Source of the DNA: Phlyctochytrium arcticum
Lineage: Eukaryota; Chytridiomycota; Chytridiomycetes; Chytridiales; Chytridiaceae
Reading direction: 5' to 3'
Length of the DNA: 64,000 nt
NCBI GenBank assembly: GCA_025602905.1
Contig: JAHLKI010000010.1
Coordinates: forward strand, 496,001-560,000
The position numbers and the translations under genes are program-made. Every line of letters starts with the position of its first letter. The first letter of the stretch is position 1. The notes under the pieces are model-generated. The model searched no databases and was not told where the DNA came from. It saw only the letters and a program-made list of their open reading frames with translations. Below are positions 23,439 through 34,564 of the stretch, in pieces.

Positions 23439-25367
23439 ATGGACGTCGTACTTATCCTCACCGTTGTTATTTTTGCCATTCTCGTCATTATTGCTTCGAT
23501 CTACTTTCTGGCCTACTTTCAACACCCAGATGATAAATGGGTTGCATGGTTCCCCAAAGTCGTTGTTGTAAGTTGAATCAGCTGCCATAACTCACTTGTC
23601 GTCCCATTAAGCCAATGTGGTTTGCAGGTCATCGGTCTCAGTCTTGCCTGCTACAATGTGTTCCTATTGCCACTCGATGTGGCGAATCAAAAGGGAGAGC
23701 TTCAAGCCAAAGGAGTCATACCAATGGCCAAAATCAATATCGCATTCTACATATCAACAGTCGTTCTGTGCCTGATAGTGGTTCCATTCACAGTCTTCTT
23801 TTACGAAGGGTCCGATGAAGAGGAAGAGGGTGATAAACGGTAGGCATGATGTTTGCGCTGCCCAGCTCTCCAACAGTTAACTTGAATGACCACTCAGATC
23901 GTCCCCAAGCGCATTCGCATATGCCATCAAATGGACTGTCCCTCTGCTTTTTTTCATGGCTGGACTGATTTTTGTGCTCTACTGGTTTCTGGGTTATGCA
24001 GATGTCAAGGCGACACAGCTCACCGGTGTATTGGTTCCCGGAGAAGACTACACATTGAACTCTACCATTACCTACTGCGCGTCGACGATAGACCCACTGG
24101 ATGCCACTTTTACGCAGGTGAGTACCTTTCCAATCTTGTCCGTGAATCGCTTGTAACGATCTTTGCGATTCCCAGTGCCAATCCCGTAAAGGCACATTGC
24201 ACGTCTCCGTAAGCCCCTTGGTCTACATTATCGCCATCGTATCTTTTGTGGGTTGGGTTCTTTTCTCCATATTTGGAGGGGTCGGGCTTATTGCGCTCCC
24301 CGTTGATTGGGTGAGCCAGTTTCTGCACCGGCAAAAGCCCATCACTGCCACCGAATATGCAGCAGGAAAGAAAGAGATTGGACAACATGCCCAGCTGCTC
24401 ATGGAAGCGGGAAAAACGCTGAATGAAGAGCTCAAGGCCGCCACGCGGAGCGGAATGGGAGGACGTCGATGGCGAAGATTGAAGAACCGGGAAACAGAAT
24501 TCCGAAAGGTAGGACTATCAGAACAAACAATTGCGCAGTCGCATCCAGAATTCTTACAGTTTGCCGTACAGGATGTGATGATCCTTGAGTTCCACTATCG
24601 CCGTTTGGAAGACGGCTATCGAAACCAGGGTGGCGACTTTCTCTTGCAGCTCCTGCAGTTGATTGGTGGAATCATCGGGTAAGTTCAGAAATATTCCCAA
24701 GAGCCTCAACGTCGTTTAACGCGCCGAGCTTAGAGGAGTTTTATCTCTCTTCTGGATATTGCATATTATTCTTTATTTAATCCCATGGGCGCTGCACACC
24801 AACCCCTATAGTCCGTTCTTGAACGACTTCTTGACGAGTGTCAACAAGGTGCCGTTCATCGGAACAGTCTTCTATGCGCTCTTTGCCTTCTATCTCTTGG
24901 CGTGTGTGCTGAAAGGAAACGCCAGTTTGGGAATGCGAGTGTTCTTCTTACCCATTCACCCCTTAAAGTACGTAATGTGTATGGCTGCAACATGATCTTG
25001 ATTCTGATTTGATTGTTCCCAGGATTGGGGAGAGTATGATGAATGCAATCGTATTCAATACGGGCGTCGTTCTTATTTGCTCAATGTCCGTTGCACAATT
25101 TTGCACGCTCAGTTTCTCGAAATACGCCAAATACACCGCGAATGAGAGTAAGTAGAGCAGCTTTTGTCTCGCTTATTCGCGAACGACGCACTAATGTCGC
25201 ATGTTTTAGCACTTTTCGGGGTTCAAATGCAGAATTTAAGAGGAATACAATACGGCTACGATGCATTTATCTTCATTTTACTCGGGTTCGCAGGACTTAC
25301 AATTGCGTACAGCCTGTACCGACCCCACAAGAAGCGGAGAGAAAATCGCCTGGAATTCAAGTATTAG
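23439..25367 (+). CDS. LMBR1/LIMR-family polytopic membrane protein
   Basis: Six or seven exons encode a membrane protein that starts with a hydrophobic helix (about residues 4-28). It continues through '[36 protein letters not shown]', several further helices, a long charged cytoplasmic loop ('RRWRRLKNRETEFRK', near 24465-24510) and four more helices. It ends in a basic tail (PHKKRRENRLEFKY). The order of helices and the 'LLPLDV' signature are those of LMBR1/LIMR proteins, related to the lysosomal LMBRD1. Its transport or receptor role in fungi is unknown. Confidence 0.82.
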
Positions 25368-25634
25368 TTCCCACGTCTCCGTAAATATTATGACCAGGTT
25401 GCGGTCGGATTTTGGAAACATGACATCGGCCTTGGTGCGCATCCTCTGCTATTGACCGGCTTCCGGTGTACTTGATGTCCGTTAGTGATAATATAATTTG
25501 TATATGATTCTCGAATAGTGAGCTTTGGGTGCTTTTCATCGTTTGGGCGATTTCTGACATGTCACCAAGATGTCAAAATCGAGCCCTAATACAGCGTGCC
25601 ATTTTTTCCTGACAGCCCCAAATCTTCAATCAGC

Positions 25635-26647
25635 ATGTCTTTCACACCCCTGCTCCGTCCTTTGCTCCGTAGCGTCCGACCGGCTGTTCGACCGGCTCTT
25701 TCTTTGCCGCTGCGATCTTTTGCCTCGTCTTCCCTGGTAGCGCAAGATTTCGCTCGAGTTGCCGTAAGTCCAAGGCGTGATCTTGTCGTCGTCAAGCGCA
25801 AATGGTGACATAAAAACAATTTTATATGTAGCGTCCCGCCCCAGAATTCAAAGGCCAGGCAGTTGTGAACAATGAGTTCAAGGATATCAGTTTGACCGAT
25901 TACAAGGGAAAATGGTAATTTTTCCTTTATTTGTATTTGCCTAGATCTGATAACCAAACTATTGCTTTTGGCACACATAGGGTTGTCTTGTTCTTCTACC
26001 CTCTGGACTGTAAGTTTCGCAATGTAAAGCTTTTTGAACCATTCCTTACCAGAGCTTGATATCTTTTCAGTCACATTTGTCTGCCCCACTGAGATTATTG
26101 CATTTTCCGAACGATCGGCCGAGTTTGAGGCCCTAGGTGCCCAGGTCATTGGTGCCTCCGTTGACAGCGTCCACTCGCATTTGGCATGGATCAAGTTGCC
26201 ACGACGGGAAGGAGGCTTGGGAGAGATGAAGATCCCCCTATGTAAGTGTAGCCGATGTCAACATGTTTGACCGAAGCTTGACATGCATATCTTTTGTTTG
26301 TAGTGTCCGATATCACCAAAGAAATTTCCTATGATTATGGTGTTCTCCTTGAGGAAAAGGGCTTTGCTCTGCGGGGAACCTTCATCATTGACCCCAAAGG
26401 AATTGTTCGACAACTAAGCGTGAACGATGCACCTAGTAAGTTTTTTCTTGGCAAGTGAAATACCGATGATGTTCTTGACCTGATGCTTCTTTCAGTCGGT
26501 CGTAGCGTGGATGAGACCCTCCGCCTCCTGGAGTCCCTCCAATTTGCTGATGCTCATGGCGAAGTCTGCCCCGCTAACTGGAAGAAGGGAGCCAAAACCA
26601 TCAACCCTGCCAAGTCTGGAGATTACTTCAAAGCCGTTAACCAGTAG
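25635..26647 (+). CDS. Mitochondrial 2-Cys peroxiredoxin (PRDX3-like)
   Basis: Six exons. The first encodes an Arg/Ser/Leu-rich, acid-free presequence ([19 protein letters not shown] and onward), which predicts mitochondrial import. The mature part has the peroxidatic cysteine in 'FTFVCPTEI', the '[13 protein letters not shown]' and '[14 protein letters not shown]' segments, and the resolving cysteine in 'GEVCPANW'. It is thus a typical 2-Cys thioredoxin peroxidase, reducing hydrogen peroxide with thioredoxin. The C-terminal 'YF'-containing tail ([10 protein letters not shown]) is the type associated with easily over-oxidised enzymes. Introns are 60-100 bases with clear GT-AG ends. Confidence 0.93.
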
Positions 26648-26814
26648 ATAGGAAATAGGCTGAGAATCAGCCTTTGCAAGTTCAGCTGTGACATCTGATG
26701 GTAATAGGAAATTCAATACGATGAAACCATTGCGGCATTTTTCTACTTGATTAAAGTGAATGTACAAGAACTAATAGAAATCAGAAATGCAAGATGAATA
26801 TGTGAATCCATCAG

Positions 26815-27834
26815 CTAATCGCGAGTGAGCCCTGCGATAGCAGATTGAGCACGTTGCCGCAAAGCCTTATTATATGCTTCCTGAGTTCGAGCATGAGCTT
26901 CTAACCGTTCATCCCGGTCATGCTTTCGTGGTGCCTTTGACCAGATCCCAGATTTGATTCTAACCCCCACTTGAGCACTTGCCCATATCAGTAAAAGAAA
27001 TCCGGTCGCATATATTCCAACCCGTGCGATCACCCGCATGAGATCCCACCATGTGTGCTGATCGATCCCCCCCGGACAGAGCCGCTGGCCCCCATATGAC
27101 CAGCAAAAGGTAACCATATTCACAGCAAGCTCGGAAAGAGGGAGATATAGGAGTATATACGACACTGGCCAATCGTAAGCGTCTGCGATATCTTCGAGAT
27201 TGGGACCAGTATGACTCGATGGCGCACCAATTTGACCTTTTGAGTGGTCCTTGTCGATTCCCTCTCTCTGCCTTTGCTGTACAAGCAGCTTCTTTGCAAT
27301 TCTTGACCCAAACTTGTGGTAAAACCCTGCCCAAACTACCACCATCACCATCACATTATACATCATCAATAATGGCGAGACTGCTCCCATCCCAATGGTC
27401 CAGTAAGCCGCATGGAACAAATATGGGGATATTGTCAAAACGCAGACTGCCTGAAATTCGACAATGTAACGGCAAAACAACAAAATTGCGACTATGTGAT
27501 GCGCAACCATGCAGGGGAATTGGTTGAGCATGTCCGTGAAAATAATTTCGGCGATATAGAAGATGTTGTAGAGAACGAGATGTATCTTGAATTGTTTGAT
27601 CCACGGGTTTTGTGGGGGATCAGGCTTCGGGACCCATCTTTGCTCTCGGATGCATTGATAAATAACGGTACAAATTTGAAGAAGGCCTAGATTGTTGATG
27701 GTGGCGTGAAAGGGGAGAGGAAACATTTTCGAGTTGCGAACATACAAGGAGATGAACTCGCTGACTTCTGCCGCCATCCCCCACATCCTGAAAATGGCCT
27801 CCGTTGGGCCTGGGTATGTATGGGAAAAATGCAA
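26815..27834 (-). CDS. Polytopic membrane protein, possibly TLC-like
   Basis: Intronless 339-residue frame with about seven hydrophobic segments. A central 'DMLNQFPCMVAHHIVAILL' stretch with paired His within a helix recalls TLC (TRAM/LAG1/CLN8) domain proteins, but the rest does not decide the family. A loop rich in Lys, Gln and Ser (near 27210-27300) separates the first and second helix groups. The C-terminal 50 residues are very basic and helical, probably cytoplasmic. The frame spans the only minus-strand coding potential here, and its start is the first Met. Function unknown. Confidence 0.6.
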   Translation of the reverse strand: MHFSHTYPGPTEAIFRMWGMAAEVSEFISLYVRNSKMFPLPFHATINNLGLLQICTVIYQCIREQRWVPKPDPPQNPWIKQFKIHLVLYNIFYIAEIIFTDMLNQFPCMVAHHIVAILLFCRYIVEFQAVCVLTISPYLFHAAYWTIGMGAVSPLLMMYNVMVMVVVWAGFYHKFGSRIAKKLLVQQRQREGIDKDHSKGQIGAPSSHTGPNLEDIADAYDWPVSYILLYLPLSELAVNMVTFCWSYGGQRLCPGGIDQHTWWDLMRVIARVGIYATGFLLLIWASAQVGVRIKSGIWSKAPRKHDRDERLEAHARTQEAYNKALRQRAQSAIAGLTRD

Positions 27835-28307
27835 AAATTATGTTCTCGACCTGCGCTGCTTCTCCTCTTTCCCGTTACTCAGTCGCCACAGTGAGTTTTG
27901 GCGCTTAGAAAGTCGACTTTGATCTTCAGCGACTCGTCAAAGCTTGCAACAAAAGTGCTGGTTTTTCCTGCTTTCCGAAATCTTGAGCTCCCTAGCAGCT
28001 AGCCTTACGATAGAGTGGCGATCGGGTTCAACGACCTAGTCGCCTGTAAGAAGGTGTTTGGGACTGAACCCCAGATCTGTTGAAAAAAAATGGAAGAGAA
28101 TGTCCAAGAGCAGCTTGCTGTGGGAAACTGGCGGAGCTACAACCGCCGCGGTTGCAACATAATTCTAACTACGGTAGAACTAGAACTTCACATTCACCAA
28201 ATATTTAAGGAGTAAGCTATGTTATCTAAAGGCAAGTTACATATGAAAGGAATAAGTAGGAGAAATGTACATTGGAAAACAAGAGTGGACAAGTGTATCT
28301 ACGAGTG
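27835..28307. other. Intergenic region between two minus-strand genes
   Basis: AT-rich near 28190-28270. I see no coding frame. It probably contains the 3' end of the Wss1-like transcript's downstream flank and the promoter of the 26.8-kb membrane-protein gene. Confidence 0.4.
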
Positions 28308-29697
28308 TCATGAATCGCGTAAGAAATTGCAGGCACTACAAATCTGAATCGTGGCTTCATTAACCAACGTGCAAGCCGGACAATTCCACAAATTATGGGA
28401 AGGGACTACCGCCCGAACATGTCCCGCAGGATGCGTTGAGCTTAAATTTTCCGGATCGGGAGGCCGTTGAGAGAGGCAGCAATCACACTGTAGAGCTAAG
28501 GGCCGGTTGGTGAGGGTACAGGAAGGGCAAGTCCAGAAGGTGGTTTCAGGTATCGAGGCGACGGGTATTGAATTTTCTGATGACGAGGAGGGTATAGATG
28601 CGGATGTTATGATGAATCGAGGACGTTTTGGAGACGATTCGGGGGACGTTAAATCAACAGTAATGGTGACATTCTTTTTGGGTGTTCGCACACCCGTGAG
28701 ATCATGCCCGGGAACGACATCTTTGCGTTTCTCTGATTGCGCTTTTGTACTAGACGACGACTGAATTTTGACGGGGTTTGCAGTAACGGCAGCTGACGTT
28801 GATTTGGAAGATGAAGAAACAGGTCGTGATGGGATATGCGGGACGTGCGGATCGAGATCGTTACTGCTTATGCTTCCTCCCGCAACACTGCCCTCTCCAC
28901 CAGACCTTTCGACCCCCTCACCAGCGGCAGCGCTGCCGCACCAGATAGCATCTTTCTGCCGCCGCTCTGCCGCCATAGCGGCCATTGCCGCTGGTCCGAG
29001 ATCCTTTTCCAATCGACCGATTCCTGCCGGTCCATTTCCGCCCAGTCGCTTGCCTCCGGCCATACCTCCCATTAGCACGCTCAGCTTGCGCCGCTTCTCT
29101 GCCTCATCTAGCGCTCGTTTCTTTGCAAGGTGATCTGGCAGGTTATGAGAAACTCCAGTCCCGACACGTGAACCGGCTGATGAGAAGCCTTCCCCTGTCC
29201 ATCCATTGTCAACATGGGACTCATATTCAGTATACAGCTCATCCAGAAACTTGTAAAACGCCGCGTTATGAGGACCATGCACTAGTGAAGCGTTTTATGC
29301 TTGGTTTAACCTCAATGAAGTCCCATGTGCAGCACACCACTTACCTATGTGTGTCAATTCATGCAGCATAGTCCCCACCAGATCGTCAAACTCCAGAAAC
29401 CGGTTTTCATCTCCGTGTGGGCGCAAGCGTATGCGTATCTCCTTACCCCGGTTGACGTTCACACCCAAAAGATTTGGGGTCGTTGGAAGAAACTCTCGTA
29501 CGACCGGGACATGCCATGACCGCTTCTTCATGACTGGTTTGACCTTGATTAATGTTGTGAGTTACAGTTTCAGAACTGTAGTTATGCAAGCTCCTTACGA
29601 TGCTGGCCACTCTCTTGAGCAGTTCCAACGCTTCTTCCTTTCTGTCTTGCCGCTGCAACACCTTTACTTCACCAATGCATTCATTGAACACAGTCAT
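28308..29697 (-). CDS. Wss1/SPRTN-type WLM metalloprotease with two RanBP2 zinc fingers
   Basis: Three minus-strand exons. The N-terminal WLM domain reads 'KVLQRQDRKEEALELLKRVAS', 'LLGVNVNRGKEIRIRLRP' and 'MLHELTHIVHGPHNAAF'. The HExxH plus distal His forms the zinc site, and the intron between exons 2 and 3 splits it exactly (HELTHI | VHGPHN). Then come an Ala/Gly-rich and Ser-rich linker, a probable SUMO-interacting motif (TVDLTSPE, near 28640) beside a basic stretch (SPKRPR), and two W-x-C-x2-C-x10-C-x2-C zinc fingers at the C-terminus (near 28490 and 28370). Wss1 proteases cut DNA-protein crosslinks and SUMOylated chromatin proteins in the nucleus. Length and order agree with fungal Wss1. 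Confidence 0.9.
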
Positions 29698-30004
29698 CCT
29701 CCTGTTTGGGCGGTATTTATACTAGCCCTTTGGCCCCCTTATGGCAGGAGGAGGAAGTGCGACCGACTTCTCCCGTAGGTACCCTTTGCTGTTTTTTGAC
29801 AAATGAGCAACGCCTGGGAGAGCAAGAGCGGAGCGTTGGTCCAGAATGGCGCAGCCGTGCAATTTATGCAAACTCGGCTTTAATGAAGAATGTCAGAGAG
29901 TGAGACTCAGAGCAGCTTGAGAGCAGCTCAAGCCTGAGCTCAAGCAGATCAAGTTCTGAATAAATCTTGTAAACCCCGACCAGAAATCCAATAGAACTTG
30001 CGAG
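29698..30004. other. Divergent promoter between WSS1-like and NDUFAF3-like genes
   Basis: Contains a short patch of alternating CTTGAG/CTCAAG repeats (about 29915-29952) able to form small hairpins. Nothing else is recognised. Confidence 0.35.
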
Positions 30005-30916
30005 ATGTTTGCCAATCATGCCCGATCAGCCGTCGCACGGACCCTCTCATCAACTTCAATACTGGCAGTTCCTACAGCATTGCGTGGAATCATACATCAA
30101 AGACAATTCCTTTCAACCTTTCCTTCCCTCCAAACATCCCAACCACCCGCATCCAAATCCGACGCCGAGTCCTCAACACCAAGTCTCCGCAGCTTCAATG
30201 TCCTGAGCGGTGCAGCCTCCAGCACGACCCCTTCCTTTCACGCCGTCGGAAACAACTCTTTCACACTTGGCGACGTTCGACTGCATGGGCCAGTGATTGT
30301 ATTTGCCGAGACAGTCTTGATGTGGGATGTCCCTCAATATGGGGTTTCCAAGCCGGTGAAAAATGGTGAAACGATAGAGGAGGGAGCGGCCAGTATTGTG
30401 GAGGGAAGTGGCCGTAATGTTGTCAATGAGCCAAGTTCCCCGTTCCATGTATGGAGTACAGACGTTTTCAAGATTTTCGAACTTTGTCAGCCCGTACCAG
30501 GTAATGTAAACCTCTTGAAACTACCTTTGACAAGCAGGATCTCTAAAACGGAAGACCCCAGATATTCTTGTGATTGGGTCAGGGGCACGGACTGTCCCTC
30601 TGCCGCCGTTTTTGCGATCACATTTACTAAACCTTGGCATTCAAGTCGAAGTGCAAGCTTCGGTAAGTACACCGTCGCCGTTTGCTAGATATAGCCCAGA
30701 TCAGATGACTGATAATATAAACAGAGGCAGGCCGCATCTACCTATAACATCTTGCTTCAGGAAGGTCGGCGTCCAGCGGCTGCCCTCCTCCCAGCCATCC
30801 CAACGTCAGCACGGACAGGCAAAGTGTTGGTTGAATTTGGACGCCCACAGAGCGATCGCGACCGAGAACGCCAGCGGCTTCAACGGGAGAAAGATTACCA
30901 GCAGGTTGTCCAATGA
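30005..30916 (+). CDS. Complex I assembly factor NDUFAF3-like (DUF498 fold), mitochondrial
   Basis: Three exons. The N-terminus (MFANHARSAVARTLSSTSIL and onward) is a mitochondrial presequence. The domain begins at 'SFHAVGNNSFTLGDVRLHGPVIVFAETVLMW', then 'FELCQPVP', 'DILVIGSGARTVPLPPFLRSHL' and 'GIQVEVQAS', and ends with 'STYNILLQEGRRPAAALLP', the order seen in NDUFAF3. The first intron ends at CAG near 30538, giving in-frame 'PGSLKRKTPDILV'; the second ends near 30723. A charged tail of about 25 residues follows. The family helps assemble NADH dehydrogenase in the inner membrane, so its presence suggests complex I is retained. Confidence 0.88.
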
Positions 30917-31123
30917 GGAAAAGCGGATCAGTGTGACCTCCGGTGTGACCTCTTAGACTCATGTACATGTATTTATTAATTTGCGTCAACGTGTGGTATC
31001 AAAGAGCCCAGGAGAGAAACGTGTCAACAAAATAGAGATTACAAAATTTACAAACTAAGACTCGTATATCGCTCTCCCCCAATCCCCCCAACGTCTTCCA
31101 CTGACTTTAGAGAAAGCGAGCAT

Positions 31124-33052
31124 CTATTCCCGCTCGCGTTGGCTAAAATGACAAGTATAAAATGTGAGACGGCATATTAGAGGTGACTTCTCATCTTGTA
31201 CCGCACTTACCGAGGTGCACAACGGATAATGTCGTCAACACGCAGAATCAGTTCTGCGGCTTCGGAGGCAGAGAGAAGAACCTGCTTCTTGAGCTTGAAT
31301 GACTCGGTGATACCCAAAGTGCGGACGTTTGCTATATCTCCCTTGTCCATGTCTAATGATAAGAAAGGACATTAGTTTCCAGATCAATGGGGCCGGAAAG
31401 TAAAAAGATTAAACAGAAATACATACCCAAACCGTACTCGGACTTGCCCTCATAATGTGCCGCTCGTAATCGAGCAACCAACTCAGCAGAGTCGTATCCG
31501 GCATTGTCGGCCAGGATAGTTGGCAGCTGTCGCAGGGCACGTGCAAAAGCCTCGCATGCAATAGCCTTCTTGCCGGCAGTTTTTGCCGCAGCCTCATCAA
31601 CAGCCTTTGCCATCAACATCTCGGCACAACCACCTCCCAAGGTTGTGCGAGGTTCCTTAACCGTCTGGGATAAGACACAAAGGGCATCGTGCAGGGACCG
31701 CTCGGCCTCGTCGAGAAGTTGGTTGGTAGCACCGCGCAATACAACTGTGCAGGCCTCACCCGCAGCTACGCCAGAGAATTTGATCAAACGATCTTCTCCA
31801 ATCATAATTTCCTCAATTAAGTCACATTGACCAAGCTTGACCAAATCGGGGTAGTCAAACGTTGATGCAATCTCTCCACCAGTCACAAGCGCCAAGCGTT
31901 CAACTCCATCAAAGTCGGCATGCTCAATAGCCATAATACCAGCCTCCGCAAACAGACTCTCGGGCCAGTTGTAGATAAGTTGACGGTTGACAAAGCAGTT
32001 GATACCATGTGCCTTGATCTTCTCCACCTTCTCTCGCATCTTTTCACGCTCAGCACGCTCCAACTCGGCCAGCTTTCCGGTAGCATCGACGCGAACACGA
32101 GCACCGAAAATCTTAATCTTATCCGTGTCCATAGGGGTGTTGGCGACCAGAATTTTGGCATTTTCTATCCGCTTGGGCTGGTTCACTCCAATCTTCTTGT
32201 CCAAAATGAAACCCTCGTCCAAGTATGAGTCGATGAGACGACCACCGGGCTTCTTGATAATTTGAATGTTATCAAGGTTTGTGCTACCCTATTTGCAGAA
32301 AGTGGCTGTCAGGAAGCTGCTTGTTTTGACCACAAATGTAGTGACCCACCTTCAATCGCAGAACGGCATCGACAGCCAGATTGGAGAAGTAATCCTTGTC
32401 ATGTGACAGGACCTTGGAACTCAGAGTTGTCTTGGCAATGTTGACCAAATCGGCTCGGAACTTTTCCTTATCTGTAGAATTGTCTACTGCGGCAGCGTCC
32501 AATGCTGCGTACGCGGCAGCTGAAGCGATTCGGTATCCCTCAATGATGGTCTGTGGGTGAATGTGCTGGTGGACCAACTTCTCCCCCTCTCTCAACAGCT
32601 CTGCCGCGAGAACACATACTGATGTTGTTCCGTCACCGACCTCATCATCTTGCACTTTGGAAATATTGACAAGAACTTTGGCAGCAGCATTGTCAAGGGC
32701 GATGGATTTGAGAATGGTGGCACCGTCGTTGGTGACCACAATGTTGTTGGTTCCCATGGAGTGGAGGGTCTTGTCCATACCCTTGGGGCCTAGTGTCGAC
32801 TTGACGAGATCACCGACAGCAATGGCTCCAACGAACGAGGACTACAAATCTCGATAAGTATGCGATTCACCTAATTAACGTCTGGCTGGTTTTACTTACC
32901 AAACGCGCGTTTTCGGCACGTTCCTCCGTGGCATTTTCTTTGAAGATCTCGACAGGTCCCATACTCTAGATTGCGCAGACACCAAGAAAGCAAGATCAGC
33001 CCAAGTTCTTCCTGCGATCCGGCCTAGCACTGAGCCAGGAATTACATACCAT
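31124..33052 (-). CDS. CCT2: T-complex protein 1 subunit beta (cytosolic chaperonin CCT2)
   Basis: Minus-strand exons join to a subunit of about 530 residues: '[18 protein letters not shown]', 'LGPKGMDK', '[12 protein letters not shown]', '[15 protein letters not shown]', '[22 protein letters not shown]' and '[17 protein letters not shown]'. The ATP-site motifs (LGPKGMD, NDGATIL, DGTTS) are intact. CCT folds tubulin and actin, which suits the microtubule-rich gene content nearby. The first coding exon appears to be only the ATG at 33050-33052 with donor GTATGT; the second starts 'SMGPVEIF'. The final exon gives a short basic tail (RQRERE) before the stop. Confidence 0.93.
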
Positions 33053-33708
33053 GTTGGAAAGGGTGTGCGGGGGGGTAAAGACTGGGAAAGTATGGGCTTG
33101 TAGAGGATCGGTTTATATGCTGCGGAATCGTTGGTGTGCTGTCCTGCGAATTTCAAGGAGGTCGGACACGTAAAACGGGCCCTTGGCCGTTGCCATGGTG
33201 CAGTGCTACCTCGCACAGTCATTCAAGCGCATTCGGACAAGGAGCGCGTTGAGGTTGTCGGATCTGATTGTACAGCATACATGCAGCAGGTGAATATGGA
33301 CCAAATTAGAGGCCACGGGAGGCCATGAGTCGGGCGACTAAAGGCCAATACCCGATGACCCATCCAAAGGACGCTTCGTTTGGTTCTGCTGGTTTCTGTC
33401 AAGGATTGAGGGCAGTGTGAGCGGTGATCCGTCCACGTAAGGGGCATCTAAATCCTTGCACCTGTAATTCAAAGAGTATCAAGCAACATCAATCATCATC
33501 TGAGTCGACATTTTTGATGTCCGCCAGAAAGATGCAGAGTAGCGCAGTCGGTGCGCAGCGCGCTCGGAGGAATGGCACGGATGAGGCGCAGGCTTTTGTC
33601 GGCAAATTGAAATATCTCCAGACTCCCAAAGTTGCTGATCGACAACAGCAATTCATCGGTCCCCTTTCGACACAAAAAGACTCTTTAAACACCCTACCCC
33701 CTACGAAA
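33053..33708. other. Divergent region between CCT2 and TIM17, with an open in-frame leader
   Basis: From 33424 to 33708 the TIM17 frame is open without a stop (95 codons) and includes an ATG at 33517. I treat this as leader because TIM17 proteins normally begin just before 'SRDPCP', but an N-terminal extension is possible. I see no other element. Confidence 0.4.
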
Positions 33709-34359
33709 ATGACCGGCTCAGATCATAGTCGAGATCCCTGTCCGTACTCCATCGTCAACGATTTTGGAATCGGGTTTTGCATGGGAGCCATGGGCGGTTC
33801 GGTCTGGCACGGCTTTAAGGGATACCGCAACAGTCCTCGTGGTGAACGATTGGCGGGCTCACTAGCGTCCATCAAGGCTAGAGCTCCTGTTCTTGGTGGA
33901 AATTTTGCCGTCTGGTCGGGACTTTTCAATGCTGGAGACTGCTTGCTTGCCGGTATTCGCGGAAAGGAAGACATCTGGAACCCAATTATGGCGGGAGCAT
34001 CAACAGGAGCAATCTTGGCGGCACGAAGTGGACCAAGAGTGATGGCTATTTCTGCAGTCTTTGGAGGAGCCATTTTGGCCGTTATGGAGGGAGTTGGTGT
34101 TTTGATCTCACGGTCTCAGTCAGCTGAATACAACCCACAAGCACCCGCCCTCCCAGAGGACTTTCAACCCCAGACCGCACAACAGCAGTTGGCTGTTCTG
34201 AGCAACCAGCAACAGCAGCACCAACAACACCAACATGGCCAGGCAGCCACAACCGCCACCCAAGGAACAGGATTTGTGACGGACGAAGGCACTTCCTTCC
34301 AACAACCTCAGGCTCCACAAGCTCCACCACAACGCCGAGGCCTGTTTGGCTTGGCCTAA
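33709..34359 (+). CDS. TIM17: Mitochondrial import inner membrane translocase subunit TIM17
   Basis: The 216-residue intronless frame begins MTGSDHSRDPCPYSIVNDFG, the family start. It continues 'GIGFCMGAMGGSVWHGFKGYRNSPRGERL', 'NFAVWSGLFNAGDCLLAGIRGKEDIWNPI' and 'GASTGAILAARSGPRVM': the four helices and Gly-rich motifs of TIM17, the channel-associated core of the TIM23 complex. The C-terminal 60 or so residues are an unusual Gln/His/Pro-rich tail (near 34170-34340), making it longer than typical TIM17. An in-frame ATG at 33517 could add 64 residues in front. Convergent with PPIL3. Confidence 0.92.
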   Translation: MTGSDHSRDPCPYSIVNDFGIGFCMGAMGGSVWHGFKGYRNSPRGERLAGSLASIKARAPVLGGNFAVWSGLFNAGDCLLAGIRGKEDIWNPIMAGASTGAILAARSGPRVMAISAVFGGAILAVMEGVGVLISRSQSAEYNPQAPALPEDFQPQTAQQQLAVLSNQQQQHQQHQHGQAATTATQGTGFVTDEGTSFQQPQAPQAPPQRRGLFGLA

Positions 34360-34564
34360 ACCCATCTCTACTGCCACCTCACTCCACCCTCTACCTGTAC
34401 CACCACTCACTTTATTTTTATTCACACTTTTGTTTATTTTTTTACATATATTGTTCGCAGTACCACATCCGTATTGGTCCACCGCGCACAACAGCACATG
34501 TCTAACAGCCTATTTCCTGCGTTTACTGAACGCATAAGATTTCCTTGTTTCAATGCCGGTTCCT

